Notes under the pieces: model-generated
Told to the model about the DNA's origin: nothing
Databases searched by the model: none
What the model saw: only the letters and a program-made list of their open reading frames with translations
Position numbers and translations under genes: made by a program
Part shown: positions 44,068-53,495 of the stretch, piece by piece
Numbering within the stretch: the first letter of the stretch is position 1
How the letters are laid out: the number at the start of each line of letters is the position of its first letter
Source: Bacillota bacterium
GTDB lineage: Bacteria > Bacillota > Clostridia > Clostridiales > Clostridiaceae
Length of the DNA: 64,000 nt
Reading direction: 5' to 3'
Assembly: GCA_030706015.1 (NCBI GenBank)
Contig: JAUZPI010000008.1
Location: forward strand, 1 to 64,000

Positions 44068-46341
44068 ATGAAGATTGATAAGTTATTAAATGAGGTTATT
44101 GCCGCTGCTTATAGCGAGGCAAAATACGAAAAACACCAATATTTTACGCCAGAACATATACTATATGCATCCTTATTTTTTAGTGAAGGTAAAGAAATTA
44201 TCGAGAGCTGCGGAGGAAGTATAGAGGAATTAAAAGATGACTTAATAACGTATTTCAAGGAGCATATAGATATAGTAGAAAGTGAACCGCCTTTACAATC
44301 AGTAGGAATCCAAAATATACTATCAGCTGCAGGAGCACACGTTTTATCTGCAGAAAAGGAAAGCATTAAGCTAGGCGATATTTTTATCGCAATGTATGAT
44401 GCTGAGGAGTGTTTTGCGGGGTATTTTTTAAGGAAGCAGGGTATATCTAAGCTAGACATTTTAAATTATATTACTCACGGTATGCATACGATGGAAAGCA
44501 TAGAGAAGGATGATATAGAAGATAGTGTAGAATATATAGATGATATTGAGGTAAGAAAAGAAGCAACTAATAAATCTCAGGATAAAAATATAGAAGACAA
44601 GTCCTCTATACTTGCTAGCTTCGCTGTGGATTTAACTGAAAAAGCTAAAAGAGGGGAAATTGACCCTGTAATTGGAAGAGAGGAAATACTAGATAGAACA
44701 CTGCAGGTGCTATCTAGAAGGTTAAAAAACAATCCTATTCATGTGGGAGAACCTGGGGTAGGAAAGACTGCAATTACAGAAGCTCTGGCTATTTTGATAG
44801 CTAACGACAAGGTGCCTAAAGCTCTAAGTAATAGCAGAATTTTTTATCTAGACATGGGGTCATTGTTAGCTGGTACAAAATATAGAGGAGATTTTGAAGA
44901 AAGAATCAAAAAAATACTTCAGGAAATAAAAAAGCAGCAGAAACCTATTGTATATATAGATGAGATTCATACTATAATTGGTGCAGGGGCCACTAATGGC
45001 GGTTCAATGGATGCATCAAATATATTAAAACCCTTCCTTTCAGACGGAAGTATTAGATTTATAGGTGCCACTACCTATGATGAATATAAAAAGATTTTTG
45101 AAAAGGATAGAGCTCTTTCAAGGAGATTCCAAAAAATTGACGTTCCAGAACCTACCACAGAAGAGACACTTCAAATATTATTAGGACTAAAGGATAAATA
45201 CGAGGAGTATCATAATGTAAAATATTCCGATGAAGCATTGAAAATAACTGCTGAATTATCATCAAAGTATATTAGCGACAGATTCCTGCCAGATAAGGCT
45301 ATTGATGTTATAGACGAAACTGGTGCATATGTAAGGCTTCATAGTAGTAGTGATGAAACAATATGTATTAATGAAAAGGATATTGAAAAGACAATTTCAT
45401 CAATGGCAAAAATACCGCAAGAAAGTGTATCCTCAAATGAAATAGAGATACTAAAGTCATTAGATGATTTGTTAAAGAAAGAAATATATGGACAAGATAC
45501 TGCTATAGATACTATTGTTCAAGCTATTAAAAGATCTCGAGCAGGTTTTAATGATGAAAGTAAGACTGTTGCAAATCTTCTATTTGTAGGTCCTACTGGA
45601 GTAGGAAAGACAGAGATAACTAAACAACTAGCGAAAGTACTAGGAATCCCTTTAATAAGATTTGATATGAGTGAATATCAAGAAAAACATACAGTTGCAA
45701 GACTGATTGGTGCCCCTCCAGGTTATGTAGGATATGATGAAGGTGGATTGTTAACTGATGCAATTAGAAAGAATCCATATTGTGTGCTTCTTCTTGATGA
45801 AATTGAGAAGGTTCATCCAGATGTTTTAAATGTACTTCTTCAATTAATGGACTACGCTACCTTGACAGACAACACGGGCAAAAAAGCTGATTTTAGAAAT
45901 GTAATTTTAATCATGACCTCAAATGCAGGTGCAAAAGAAGTAGGAAAATCATTACTTGGATTTGGCCAAAGAGTTATGGATGAAGGAGCGATTTCAAAAG
46001 AGGTTGAGAGAGTTTTTTCTCCTGAATTTAGAAATAGATTGGATGAAATTGTTATCTTCAATAAAATGGACAATGCTATGGCAATACTGGTGGCAAAAAA
46101 GGCAATAAGACAATTTGAAGATAAGCTAACCTCAAAAGGAATAACAATTAGTGTTACTGATGAATGTTATAACTGGATAAGTGAAAGGGGATTATCCTCA
46201 CCTTATGGAGCAAGGGAAATCATAAGAATAGTTCAGCATGAAATTAAGCCTTACTTTGTTGATGCTGTTTTGTTTGGAAACTTATCAAATAGTAAAACAG
46301 TGGTTATAGATATTAAAGACGACAAAATAGTAATAATTTAA
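44068..46341 (+). CDS. clpA: ATP-dependent Clp protease ATPase subunit ClpA
   Basis: A 757-residue class I Clp ATPase. The ATG at 44,068 is better spaced from AGAGG than the one at 44,062. An N-terminal double Clp repeat (1-~145) contains the ClpS-docking surface. The first AAA module has GEPGVGKTAI and VYIDEIHTIIGAG; the second has GPTGVGKTEI and LLLDEIEKVHPDV. A ClpP-docking LGF loop is visible (SLLGFGQRV). There is no long middle domain, unlike ClpB/ClpC. With ClpP it unfolds and degrades proteins. Confidence 0.94.
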   Translation: MKIDKLLNEVIAAAYSEAKYEKHQYFTPEHILYASLFFSEGKEIIESCGGSIEELKDDLITYFKEHIDIVESEPPLQSVGIQNILSAAGAHVLSAEKESIKLGDIFIAMYDAEECFAGYFLRKQGISKLDILNYITHGMHTMESIEKDDIEDSVEYIDDIEVRKEATNKSQDKNIEDKSSILASFAVDLTEKAKRGEIDPVIGREEILDRTLQVLSRRLKNNPIHVGEPGVGKTAITEALAILIANDKVPKALSNSRIFYLDMGSLLAGTKYRGDFEERIKKILQEIKKQQKPIVYIDEIHTIIGAGATNGGSMDASNILKPFLSDGSIRFIGATTYDEYKKIFEKDRALSRRFQKIDVPEPTTEETLQILLGLKDKYEEYHNVKYSDEALKITAELSSKYISDRFLPDKAIDVIDETGAYVRLHSSSDETICINEKDIEKTISSMAKIPQESVSSNEIEILKSLDDLLKKEIYGQDTAIDTIVQAIKRSRAGFNDESKTVANLLFVGPTGVGKTEITKQLAKVLGIPLIRFDMSEYQEKHTVARLIGAPPGYVGYDEGGLLTDAIRKNPYCVLLLDEIEKVHPDVLNVLLQLMDYATLTDNTGKKADFRNVILIMTSNAGAKEVGKSLLGFGQRVMDEGAISKEVERVFSPEFRNRLDEIVIFNKMDNAMAILVAKKAIRQFEDKLTSKGITISVTDECYNWISERGLSSPYGAREIIRIVQHEIKPYFVDAVLFGNLSNSKTVVIDIKDDKIVII

Positions 46342-46497
46342 TAAACTAGAATATAAAATGAATTTATAACAATATTGATAAATTTCCATTTACAGGATAT
46401 AATGTGATGGTGGGGTAAATACAAAGGTTGTTAACTTGGTAAATTTACTTAGTCGTTACGGGTAATATATAACGTTGTTTTACGGGGGTATTGAATT

Positions 46498-47112
46498 ATG
46501 TCAGAGGGTCTAATTTACGAGAGAATTCAAGGAGATTACTTAATAAAATGTACGAAAGGCATTTTCCAACCTAAGGTTACGGAGTTTGTAGCAAATGTAT
46601 ACTATAATAGGCGTGATTTTAATTTTGACTTAGATTATAACAGTATACTAAGAGAGATGTTAGACGAAGATTACAAATTAAAGGATGATTCTACTATCTA
46701 CACCATATACAATAATTATGGTAACATAATAGCAACAATAAGAAAAATAGAAGCAAAGAAAGACAGTTTACTTCCTATAGAGAGAGAATTTAATGTGGAT
46801 ATATCAAGTATTGTAGATGAGCATGGTCCTGTTGAAAAAGTATATGAAATTGCTAGAATGGCTACTATGGTTAAAGACCCGGATGTATTTAAGACTTTAC
46901 TTCGTGAAGGAATCTATGGCTGTAGCAAAGATGATTTATTTGTAGCTAGCTTGGATAGTAGAGTACTTAGAGGGTTGAAAAGGCTAGGGTTTCCTTGGTT
47001 TGATTTAAATGAGCCCAAGCATTATCTTGGATCGTTAACTTGTCCTGTGGCAGTAAATGTCCGTGATGTAAATAGTAAGTTTATATATGATGACTTAAAA
47101 TTAAATGTATAG
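46498..47112 (+). CDS. GNAT-fold acyltransferase, FeeM/autoinducer-synthase-like
   Basis: A 204-residue protein. EIARMATMV (~residue 120), the YGCSKDDLFVASLDSRVLRGLKRLGF block and HYLGSLTCPVAVNV fit the FeeM-type N-acyl amino acid synthase core, which is related to acyl-homoserine-lactone synthases and uses acyl-ACP. The N-terminus is Arg/Asp/Tyr rich. It is monocistronic, 156 bp downstream of clpA, and ends in a strong terminator. The acyl donor and acceptor are unknown; the family assignment is from motif layout and moderately sure. Confidence 0.5.
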   Translation: MSEGLIYERIQGDYLIKCTKGIFQPKVTEFVANVYYNRRDFNFDLDYNSILREMLDEDYKLKDDSTIYTIYNNYGNIIATIRKIEAKKDSLLPIEREFNVDISSIVDEHGPVEKVYEIARMATMVKDPDVFKTLLREGIYGCSKDDLFVASLDSRVLRGLKRLGFPWFDLNEPKHYLGSLTCPVAVNVRDVNSKFIYDDLKLNV

Positions 47113-47148
47113 TGGACAGGTACTGAAGAATAGAGTGATATCTATTTT

Positions 47149-47180
47149 AATGACTGCGATTTTTTCGCAGTCATTTTTTA
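47149..47180 (+). terminator. Intrinsic terminator
   Basis: AATGACTGCGA and TCGCAGTCATT form a perfect 11-bp stem with a T5 loop, followed by T's. Confidence 0.9.
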
Positions 47181-47273
47181 TTGCTATAACTATGACCACT
47201 CTTAACTAATAATCATAGAATATACTAAATTTGAAATATAGTAATTATTTAGATGCAATAGGAAGTGTGAACG

Positions 47274-47639
47274 ATGTCTATTATAAATGGATTAGAAAAA
47301 GTAAAAAATTCTATTCAAGAAGTATCAGAAGAATTTGTAAATAAGTCACAGGATATGATTCAAATTTCAAAAATTAATCTTGAAATTGCTTCATATGAAA
47401 ATGAAGTTAAAGAAATATACGAAAGCATAGGAATACGAGTATTTGAAAACTATAAGCAAAATACACCAGTTAATAAGGAATTTGGGAATGAATGCGAGAG
47501 AATAAGACAAATTAAAAAAAATATAAAAGGAAAAAGAAAAGAAATTTTAAAGATAAAAAGAAAAAAAATATGTAAGAATTGTGGTAATGAAATTGGGAAG
47601 GATGTTAAGTTCTGTAACTTTTGTGGCTCAAAGCAATAG
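47274..47639 (+). CDS. Coiled-coil zinc-ribbon protein
   Basis: A 121-residue protein. Residues ~1-90 are helical and charged, ending in a Lys-rich tract (KNIKGKRKEILKIKRKK). The C-terminus ICKNCGNEIGKDVKFCNFCGSKQ (split CxxC...CxxC) is a zinc_ribbon_2 domain. Similar small proteins are common in clostridia and have no assigned role. It stands ~70 bp before the dipeptidase gene with no terminator between, so the two may be co-transcribed. Confidence 0.75.
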   Translation: MSIINGLEKVKNSIQEVSEEFVNKSQDMIQISKINLEIASYENEVKEIYESIGIRVFENYKQNTPVNKEFGNECERIRQIKKNIKGKRKEILKIKRKKICKNCGNEIGKDVKFCNFCGSKQ

Positions 47640-47709
47640 GTTAAATAATTCTTTAGATGATTACTTATTGATAGAAAATATAGCTGCATGAGAGGAAAGT
47701 GAGATTAAA

Positions 47710-49170
47710 GTGAATAAAGAGTTAAAAGAGTTGCATCCAAGAAGAGTATTTAAATACTTTGAAGAAATATCTAAGATACCTAGAGCATCAGGTAATGAAA
47801 TTTTAGTAAGTAATTATTTAGTTGAATTTGCACAAAAACATTCATTAGAAGTAATTAGAGATGAAAGCATGAATGTAATAATAAAGAAACCAGCTACTAA
47901 AGGATATGAAAAATCAAGAGCAGTTATCCTGCAAGCTCATATGGATATGGTTTGCGATAAGTTTAAAAACAGCAATCATGATTTTTCAAGTGATCCAATA
48001 GAACTAAAGGTAGACGGTGACTTTTTGATGGCAGATGGGACAACACTTGGAGCAGATAACGGAATAGCAATAGCCTATTACTTAACGATTTTATCTTCAA
48101 CGGATTATTTTCACCCACCATTAGAGGTACTGATTACAACTGGTGAAGAGGATGGAATGAAGGGTTCCAGAAGAGTTGAACCATGTAATTTAACTGGAAA
48201 GCTGCTAATAAACATGGACACTTGGATAGATAACACTCTTATAGTAGGATGTGCTGGTGCCGCAAGAAATAAGATTATATTTCCAATAAACTGGGAACAA
48301 TGCGGCAGAGGGCTACTATCTTTTCAAATAAAAATTAGTGGCTTGATGGGTGGTCATTCAGGTACTGATATACAAAGAGGAAGAGCAAATTCTAATAAAT
48401 TAATGGGTAGGTTGCTTAAAGGGTTAAGTGAAAAAATGAATATAAATATATCAAAAATAAGTGGTGGTTCTAAATTGAACGCCATAGCTAGAGAAACAGA
48501 AGTTACTGTATTAATAGAAGCTTCAAAAAGAGACGTATTGTTTAAAGAGTTAGATAATTGGAATCATATTTTTAGGAAGGAACTTATTTATGCAGATAAA
48601 GATGTAAAAATTACTGCTGAGGAAATAGAAAGTAAAACAAATAAGATGCTCTCAAAAGATACGACAAATAAATTGATTTCACTAATTATATTAATGCCTC
48701 AAGGCATTCAGAGTATTAGAGAGAATTTGAACAATCAAGTGGAGAGTTCCTGTAATATAGGTATTATTACTAGTAATGAAAAAGAAGTTATAATTAGTAG
48801 TTCAGTTAGAAGTACGCAGAAAAGCTTAAAATACTTTATTTTAAGCCAAATAAATGAGATGGCGGATTTAGTTAATGGTAAATTTATTCTAGAAAATGAT
48901 TACCCAGAATGGGAGTATAATAAACAATCTTATTTAACAGATTTGTGTATAGAAACTTATAAAATTATGTATGGAAGAAAACCTAAAATAGCTATTGTTC
49001 ATTCAGGACTTGAATGCGGCATATTAGGAGAAAAACTTGGGTATATGGACATGATTTCCTTTGGTCCTAAAATGCTGGATGTTCATACTCCGGCGGAAAG
49101 GCTTAGTATTAGTTCAACCGGAAAAACTTTTCAATACCTGATTGAAATTTTAAGAAGAATTAAGTATTAG
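47710..49170 (+). CDS. pepD: Aminoacyl-histidine dipeptidase (peptidase M20C)
   Basis: A 486-residue cytosolic metallopeptidase. It starts with GTG after GAGAGGAAAG. Metal-binding motifs of the M20 family are in place: LQAHMDMVCD, GADNGIAIAYY, TTGEEDGMKGS, the lid-domain GGHSGTDIQRGRANS and the late HSGLECGILG. It hydrolyses Xaa-His and broader dipeptides (carnosinase-like) with two zinc ions. The length fits the PepD family. Confidence 0.93.
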   Translation: MNKELKELHPRRVFKYFEEISKIPRASGNEILVSNYLVEFAQKHSLEVIRDESMNVIIKKPATKGYEKSRAVILQAHMDMVCDKFKNSNHDFSSDPIELKVDGDFLMADGTTLGADNGIAIAYYLTILSSTDYFHPPLEVLITTGEEDGMKGSRRVEPCNLTGKLLINMDTWIDNTLIVGCAGAARNKIIFPINWEQCGRGLLSFQIKISGLMGGHSGTDIQRGRANSNKLMGRLLKGLSEKMNINISKISGGSKLNAIARETEVTVLIEASKRDVLFKELDNWNHIFRKELIYADKDVKITAEEIESKTNKMLSKDTTNKLISLIILMPQGIQSIRENLNNQVESSCNIGIITSNEKEVIISSSVRSTQKSLKYFILSQINEMADLVNGKFILENDYPEWEYNKQSYLTDLCIETYKIMYGRKPKIAIVHSGLECGILGEKLGYMDMISFGPKMLDVHTPAERLSISSTGKTFQYLIEILRRIKY

Positions 49171-49344
49171 CCAAAAAACAATATAAAAATTAACAACTAT
49201 TATATATAATAAATTTAACGAATAAGTATTAAAATACTATGTGTAAACTATGCTTTGTGTACATCTAATTTTATATAAAGTTTATTTTTGGTGTTCAAGT
49301 GTATGGCATAATCATTGCTGCTATGACTACTGATAGTTTAACTG

Positions 49345-49377
49345 GAATTCAAATGAAGCCAAAGCTTTTTTGAATTC
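49345..49377. other. Inverted repeat in the gap before the serine hydrolase
   Basis: GAATTCAAA and TTTGAATTC enclose 15 nt that contain a small inner AAGC/GCTT stem. It lies ~30 bp before the next gene's ribosome site and could be an upstream terminator or leader structure. No other feature is seen in 49,171-49,409. Confidence 0.35.
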
Positions 49378-49409
49378 TTGTTAAACCTTATATGGTAAGG
49401 GGGGATATA

Positions 49410-50573
49410 ATGAAAAGAATATTATCATTTATACTGATTATTATTTTAATATCAACTGGCTGTGGTAATTTAACAAAGGATGCAGGTAAGATAATCCAGA
49501 GGGGTGGTGAAAACAATAAAGTCATTAAGGATAAAATCACCACTTATACTGATGATTTTGCCAAACAGCAGAATTTCAGTGGAGTTATACTGGTGGCTAA
49601 AGAAAATGATATTTTATTTGAAAAGGGCTATGGTATGGCTAACTATGAAGAGAACCAACCCAATAACCCGAAAACTTCCTTTAGGATTGCCTCAATTACA
49701 AAGCAAATAACGGCTATGTGCATTATTATTCTTCGTGACATGGGAAAGATAAGTTTAAGTGATAAGGTTAATAAATATATTCCTGGTTTTCCAAATGGGG
49801 ATAAAATCACCATAGAGAATTTAATTACTCATAGTTCAGGTATAACTGAGGATTTATATGGTTCCTCTACAATAGAAGTTATGATGCGTCATAATACTCC
49901 AATACAACTTGTAAATATGATAGAAAAGAAAAATACTAATCCCATACCTAATGTTAAGTTTCAATATTGTAATTCTAATTACATATTACTTGGATATATT
50001 ATTGAACGTGTTTCAGGGATGAAGTATGAAAACTTTATAAATAGATATATTTTTAAGCCGTTAGATATGAAAGACTCTAGGTATGATACTAATAAAATTG
50101 TTTCAGAGAACGAAGCAGTAGGGTATTTAAATTATAATCAAGGTTTCATTGATGTTCCAAACTATGATATGTCTGCGCCATATGCAGCAGGTGCTGTTAG
50201 ATCTACTGTTCATGATTTGTTAAAATGGGATAGAGCTTTATATACTGAAAAGCTGGTGAAAAAGTCATCTATTGAGGATATATTTAAACCAAGAGTAGAG
50301 GAAGGTAATAATCTATATTATGGGTACGGATGGAATATTGAAACAGAAAATATTGGGGACAATAAATATAATTTATTTTGGCATTACGGAAATATACCTG
50401 GATTTAATACATTTATACTTCATGATAATGATGAAGAAAGTGTAGTAATTATATTAAGCAACAGAGACTCAGGCTTAATGCAGGGAAATAACCCTATAGC
50501 CGTTGGAATAAATAAAGCTGCTCATGATATATCTGTTCTAATAAGGGAACAAGATAAACTTAATTCAAAATAA
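49410..50573 (+). CDS. Beta-lactamase-family serine hydrolase lipoprotein
   Basis: A 387-residue protein from the ATG at 49,410 (GGGGGG site), with a lipoprotein signal whose lipobox is LISTGC at about residue 14-19. The penicillin-recognition motifs are SITK (nucleophile Ser in FRIASITKQ), YCN (QYCNSNYILLGY) and HYG (FWHYGNIPGFN). This is the class C/DD-peptidase/esterase fold (PF00144). It is attached to the outside of the membrane and could be a D-amino-peptidase or esterase. True beta-lactam resistance is not implied. Confidence 0.88.
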   Translation: MKRILSFILIIILISTGCGNLTKDAGKIIQRGGENNKVIKDKITTYTDDFAKQQNFSGVILVAKENDILFEKGYGMANYEENQPNNPKTSFRIASITKQITAMCIIILRDMGKISLSDKVNKYIPGFPNGDKITIENLITHSSGITEDLYGSSTIEVMMRHNTPIQLVNMIEKKNTNPIPNVKFQYCNSNYILLGYIIERVSGMKYENFINRYIFKPLDMKDSRYDTNKIVSENEAVGYLNYNQGFIDVPNYDMSAPYAAGAVRSTVHDLLKWDRALYTEKLVKKSSIEDIFKPRVEEGNNLYYGYGWNIETENIGDNKYNLFWHYGNIPGFNTFILHDNDEESVVIILSNRDSGLMQGNNPIAVGINKAAHDISVLIREQDKLNSK

Positions 50574-50630
50574 AAAGGATTTTTGAAATATATGTAGAAT
50601 AATTACTTAATGATAAAGGGGGTATAATAT

Positions 50631-50960
50631 ATGGATAGAAGATTTACAACTACTTCATTTGATTTTCAAGGATATAAGATTGTGGAGTATTATGGAATAG
50701 TTAGAGGGATTACTGTACGTTCCAGAAGTATTGTTGGTAATATAGGTGCAGGTCTTCAAAGCTTAGTGGGTGGTAACATAACTTTATATTCTGAACTATG
50801 CGAAAAAGCTAGAGAAGAGGCATACGAAAAAATGATGATGCATGCAGATGCAACTCCAGCAAATGCAATAATCGGATTAAGATATGATGCTAATGAAGTA
50901 GCTCAAGGAATAACTGAAGTCTTGTGCTACGGAACAGCTGTAAAAATAGAAAAGATATAA
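50631..50960 (+). CDS. UPF0145 (YbjQ-like, DUF74) protein
   Basis: A 109-residue protein with the family pattern: DFQGYKIVEYYGIVRGITVRSRS, GGNITLYSELCEKAREEAYE and ANAIIGLRYDANEV. UPF0145 proteins form pentamers and have been suggested to bind heavy metals; the function is unproven. The start follows AAAGGGGG. Confidence 0.9.
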   Translation: MDRRFTTTSFDFQGYKIVEYYGIVRGITVRSRSIVGNIGAGLQSLVGGNITLYSELCEKAREEAYEKMMMHADATPANAIIGLRYDANEVAQGITEVLCYGTAVKIEKI

Positions 50961-51003
50961 AACCTAAAAAGCACAGGTATTTTTAACCTGTGCTTTTTAG
51001 GTT
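50961..51003. terminator. Bidirectional terminator with a perfect 18-bp stem
   Basis: The 18-bp arm beginning AACCTAAAAAGCACAG (50,961-50,978) is exactly complementary to 50,986-51,003. It lies between convergent genes, and its right arm reaches into the flavin reductase stop codon. Confidence 0.92.
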
Positions 51004-51577
51004 ATTTCTTTTTTCTTTTTTGAACAGAAAAACCAAATTTGCCAATAGCCTTTGAAGGCAAAGGATAGTATTCTCCATGACAGTATGCCATTAAATTAGC
51101 CTTTTCGTAATGGATTTTTCCTTTGACATCAATTAATTGTTCATCTACATTAACAGATAAGACTTCAGCAAGAAGTAAATCATGTGTTCCTAAAGGAGTG
51201 ATATTCACAAGCTTACATTCTAAAGAAATAGGGCACTCATCAATAATTGGAACTCTTACCGTCTCTGCAGTGGAAAGGGTAAAATTACAATGTTTAATCT
51301 TATCTATATCACGTCCCGAACGTACACCACAAAAATCAACTTCTTTAACAAGAGTTTTAGGTGGTAAATTAACAACAAATTCACCAGTATCTTTTATGAA
51401 ATCATAAGAAAGTCGCTCTGGACGTACTGCTACGGTTATCATAGCAGGTCGAGTACAAGCGGTACCAATCCAACCTACTGTAAACACATTTACCTTTCCA
51501 GCAGTATTTTGAGATGTTATCAGTACTACTGGAACAGGGTTAAGCATTGCGCTTCCCTTGAAAGTTTTTTTCACCAT
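51002..51577 (-). CDS. Flavin reductase family protein (flavoredoxin-like)
   Basis: A 191-residue FMN-binding split-barrel protein. NPVPVVLITSQNTAGKVNVFTVGWIGTACTRP is the N-terminal FMN-binding region, split here over residues 12-43; SYDFIKDTGEFVVNLPP and GVRSGRDIDKIKH follow. Such proteins reduce or carry FMN. The reverse-strand ATG has AGGAGAG. No partner gene is adjacent. Confidence 0.87.
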   Translation of the reverse strand: MVKKTFKGSAMLNPVPVVLITSQNTAGKVNVFTVGWIGTACTRPAMITVAVRPERLSYDFIKDTGEFVVNLPPKTLVKEVDFCGVRSGRDIDKIKHCNFTLSTAETVRVPIIDECPISLECKLVNITPLGTHDLLLAEVLSVNVDEQLIDVKGKIHYEKANLMAYCHGEYYPLPSKAIGKFGFSVQKRKKK

Positions 51578-51841
51578 TTTTATCTCTCCTAGTATAAAAT
51601 AAAGCTAATCTAAATTGAATTTTATTAATCCATCTTGAGACAGCAAGCATATGAATATTATAGATTAAAAAATTCCAATAGTATAGTAATTTAGATATTT
51701 ATGAATTACTTTATTACATATATGTAAACAATATATAAATAATAATATAGCCATCATTGACCGACTAAAATAGGAGTGCTTTAATATAATAGTAAATAAA
51801 ATTCTATCTATAGAACCATGGCTTAAAGGTTGGTGTAGTGT

Positions 51842-52966
51842 ATGAAGAAAAGATATATAAAAATTAGTGTTGTATTGGCTACTATTATAATTTGCTTATT
51901 TTTTTTATTTGATAGAAATTTAAGCAATGATAATAGCGCGGATGCTGTTCATGGTATTGTTGTACAAACTCTTCAAGATAAAAGCTTAGCTGCAGGCAGT
52001 AACACCTATGGTAAAGTACAGGTAAAGATTATTTCTGGAGACCATAAAGGACAGATAGTAGTTATTGACAATATGATAAATGATAAGACCTCTCATGAGG
52101 CATTTGCTAAGAAGGGCGATGAGGTTTTATTAAATATTGATGAAGATAATTCTGGTCATATAAAAAAGGCTTATATGTATGAGATTGTTAGATATAAAAT
52201 TATTCTTGCATTAGGAGCCTTTTTTGTGGGACTTCTAGCTTTGATTGGAGGGAAAAAAGGAGTAAAGTCAATTTTAGCACTGATTATAACAGGGGCAGCT
52301 GTTATTAAAATTATTATACCACTTACAATTATCGGTTTTAATCCAATGATAGTATCTATTATAGTTTGTATAGTGGTAAGTATGATTAACTTAATAATAA
52401 TAAGCGGCAAAAACAAGAAAACTGCAGCTGCAATAATAGGTACTGTTGGTGGAGTTATAATCGCAGGCATAATTGCAGCAGTGTCAATAAATCTCCTTAG
52501 GCTTATAGGTCTTACTGATGAGGAAGCTCAAATGTTAATATATATTTCTCAAAACACTTCTTTCAATTTTAAGGGGTTACTGTTTGCAGGCATGTTAATG
52601 GGAGCTCTTGGAGCTGTCATGGATGTAAGTATGTCTATTGCTTCTTCTATGGATGAGATAAGAAAGAGCAATGAAGAGATTTCAACAAGAGATTTGATAA
52701 AATCAGGAATGAATGTGGGAAAAGATATTATGGGTACCATGGCAAATACACTTATTCTTGCATACGCTGGCGGATCCATGTATGTGCTTATGCTTATGAA
52801 TTCGTATAACCTATCCCTGTTAAGAACATTGAATCAGGATGTGATGGCGTCAGAAATTGTTAAAACATTATCTGGAAGCATTGGACTTATTCTTACTATA
52901 CCTATTACAGCAGTAGCTTCTGCCATAATTCAAAATAGAAACCCCAAAAAACAGGATTATAATTAA
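51842..52966 (+). CDS. YibE/F family membrane protein
   Basis: A 374-residue protein. An N-terminal signal anchor (residues ~6-24) precedes an extracytoplasmic ~95-residue domain (KVQVKIISGDHKGQIVVIDN), then about seven membrane helices from residue ~118 on. The signature GALGAVMDVSMSIASSMDEI lies near 257. YibE/F proteins are widespread in Firmicutes and their transport substrate is unknown. The ribosome site is weak (GGTTGGTG). Confidence 0.85.
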   Translation: MKKRYIKISVVLATIIICLFFLFDRNLSNDNSADAVHGIVVQTLQDKSLAAGSNTYGKVQVKIISGDHKGQIVVIDNMINDKTSHEAFAKKGDEVLLNIDEDNSGHIKKAYMYEIVRYKIILALGAFFVGLLALIGGKKGVKSILALIITGAAVIKIIIPLTIIGFNPMIVSIIVCIVVSMINLIIISGKNKKTAAAIIGTVGGVIIAGIIAAVSINLLRLIGLTDEEAQMLIYISQNTSFNFKGLLFAGMLMGALGAVMDVSMSIASSMDEIRKSNEEISTRDLIKSGMNVGKDIMGTMANTLILAYAGGSMYVLMLMNSYNLSLLRTLNQDVMASEIVKTLSGSIGLILTIPITAVASAIIQNRNPKKQDYN

Positions 52967-52976
52967 TCCTGTTTTT
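52948..52976. terminator. Bidirectional terminator overlapping both flanking genes
   Basis: AAACAGGATTA and TAATCCTGTTT pair around a 4-nt loop; the yibE/F stop codon is in the hairpin, and the PilZ gene's stop is at its far edge. Coding and termination signals are compressed into the same bases. Confidence 0.85.
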
Positions 52977-53293
52977 TATATTGTTTTTCTAGAGGCATAC
53001 TCGTTAATATATTCTGCCAGCTGATTTTTATTATCTAGGTTGTGAAATATAAACTTTATCCTGTATTCGTTTACATTAACCTGCTCAACAATGTGTGCAT
53101 GAAGAATAAATTGTTCGTTAAATATAAAGTTTAGCTTAATATATTCATGGCTTTCAATTTTTCCGTCACATTTAATTCGTGCACCCCAACAAGATATATT
53201 TTTGATAACTCCATTATATATAAAATGTTCAAAGAAAATATGAGCATGAATATTAGTATTGATTCTTACTGAGTCCCTTCGGTCCTTGGGCAT
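52976..53293 (-). CDS. PilZ-domain protein (c-di-GMP binding)
   Basis: A 105-residue single-domain PilZ. Both ligand motifs are present: RxxxR in DRRDSVRI (R6/R10) and NxSxxG in KNISCWGARI. It should bind cyclic di-GMP and relay it to a partner. The start has AAGGAGTG on the reverse strand. No diguanylate cyclase is in the window. Confidence 0.85.
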   Translation of the reverse strand: MPKDRRDSVRINTNIHAHIFFEHFIYNGVIKNISCWGARIKCDGKIESHEYIKLNFIFNEQFILHAHIVEQVNVNEYRIKFIFHNLDNKNQLAEYINEYASRKTI

Positions 53294-53495
53294 AAAATCA
53301 CTCCTTTTTTATCGTTATAGATGTGTTGAAGTATTTTATTCAAGTGGATGATATAACAGTCCCTTGGTATATGTATATTATGGATTTGACGTTTTATGAT
53401 TGTTTTTGAAAAAAATATAAAATAAAACTTAATAAAAAATATCTTTTCTAAGATTTATTCGTAAATATCTATAGTAATACATGGAGGTGTTATAA

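Noticed and set aside
49410..50573. Antibiotic-resistance beta-lactamase
   Set aside because: The motifs are those of the broad PF00144 esterase/peptidase group; nothing specific to class C resistance enzymes is seen.
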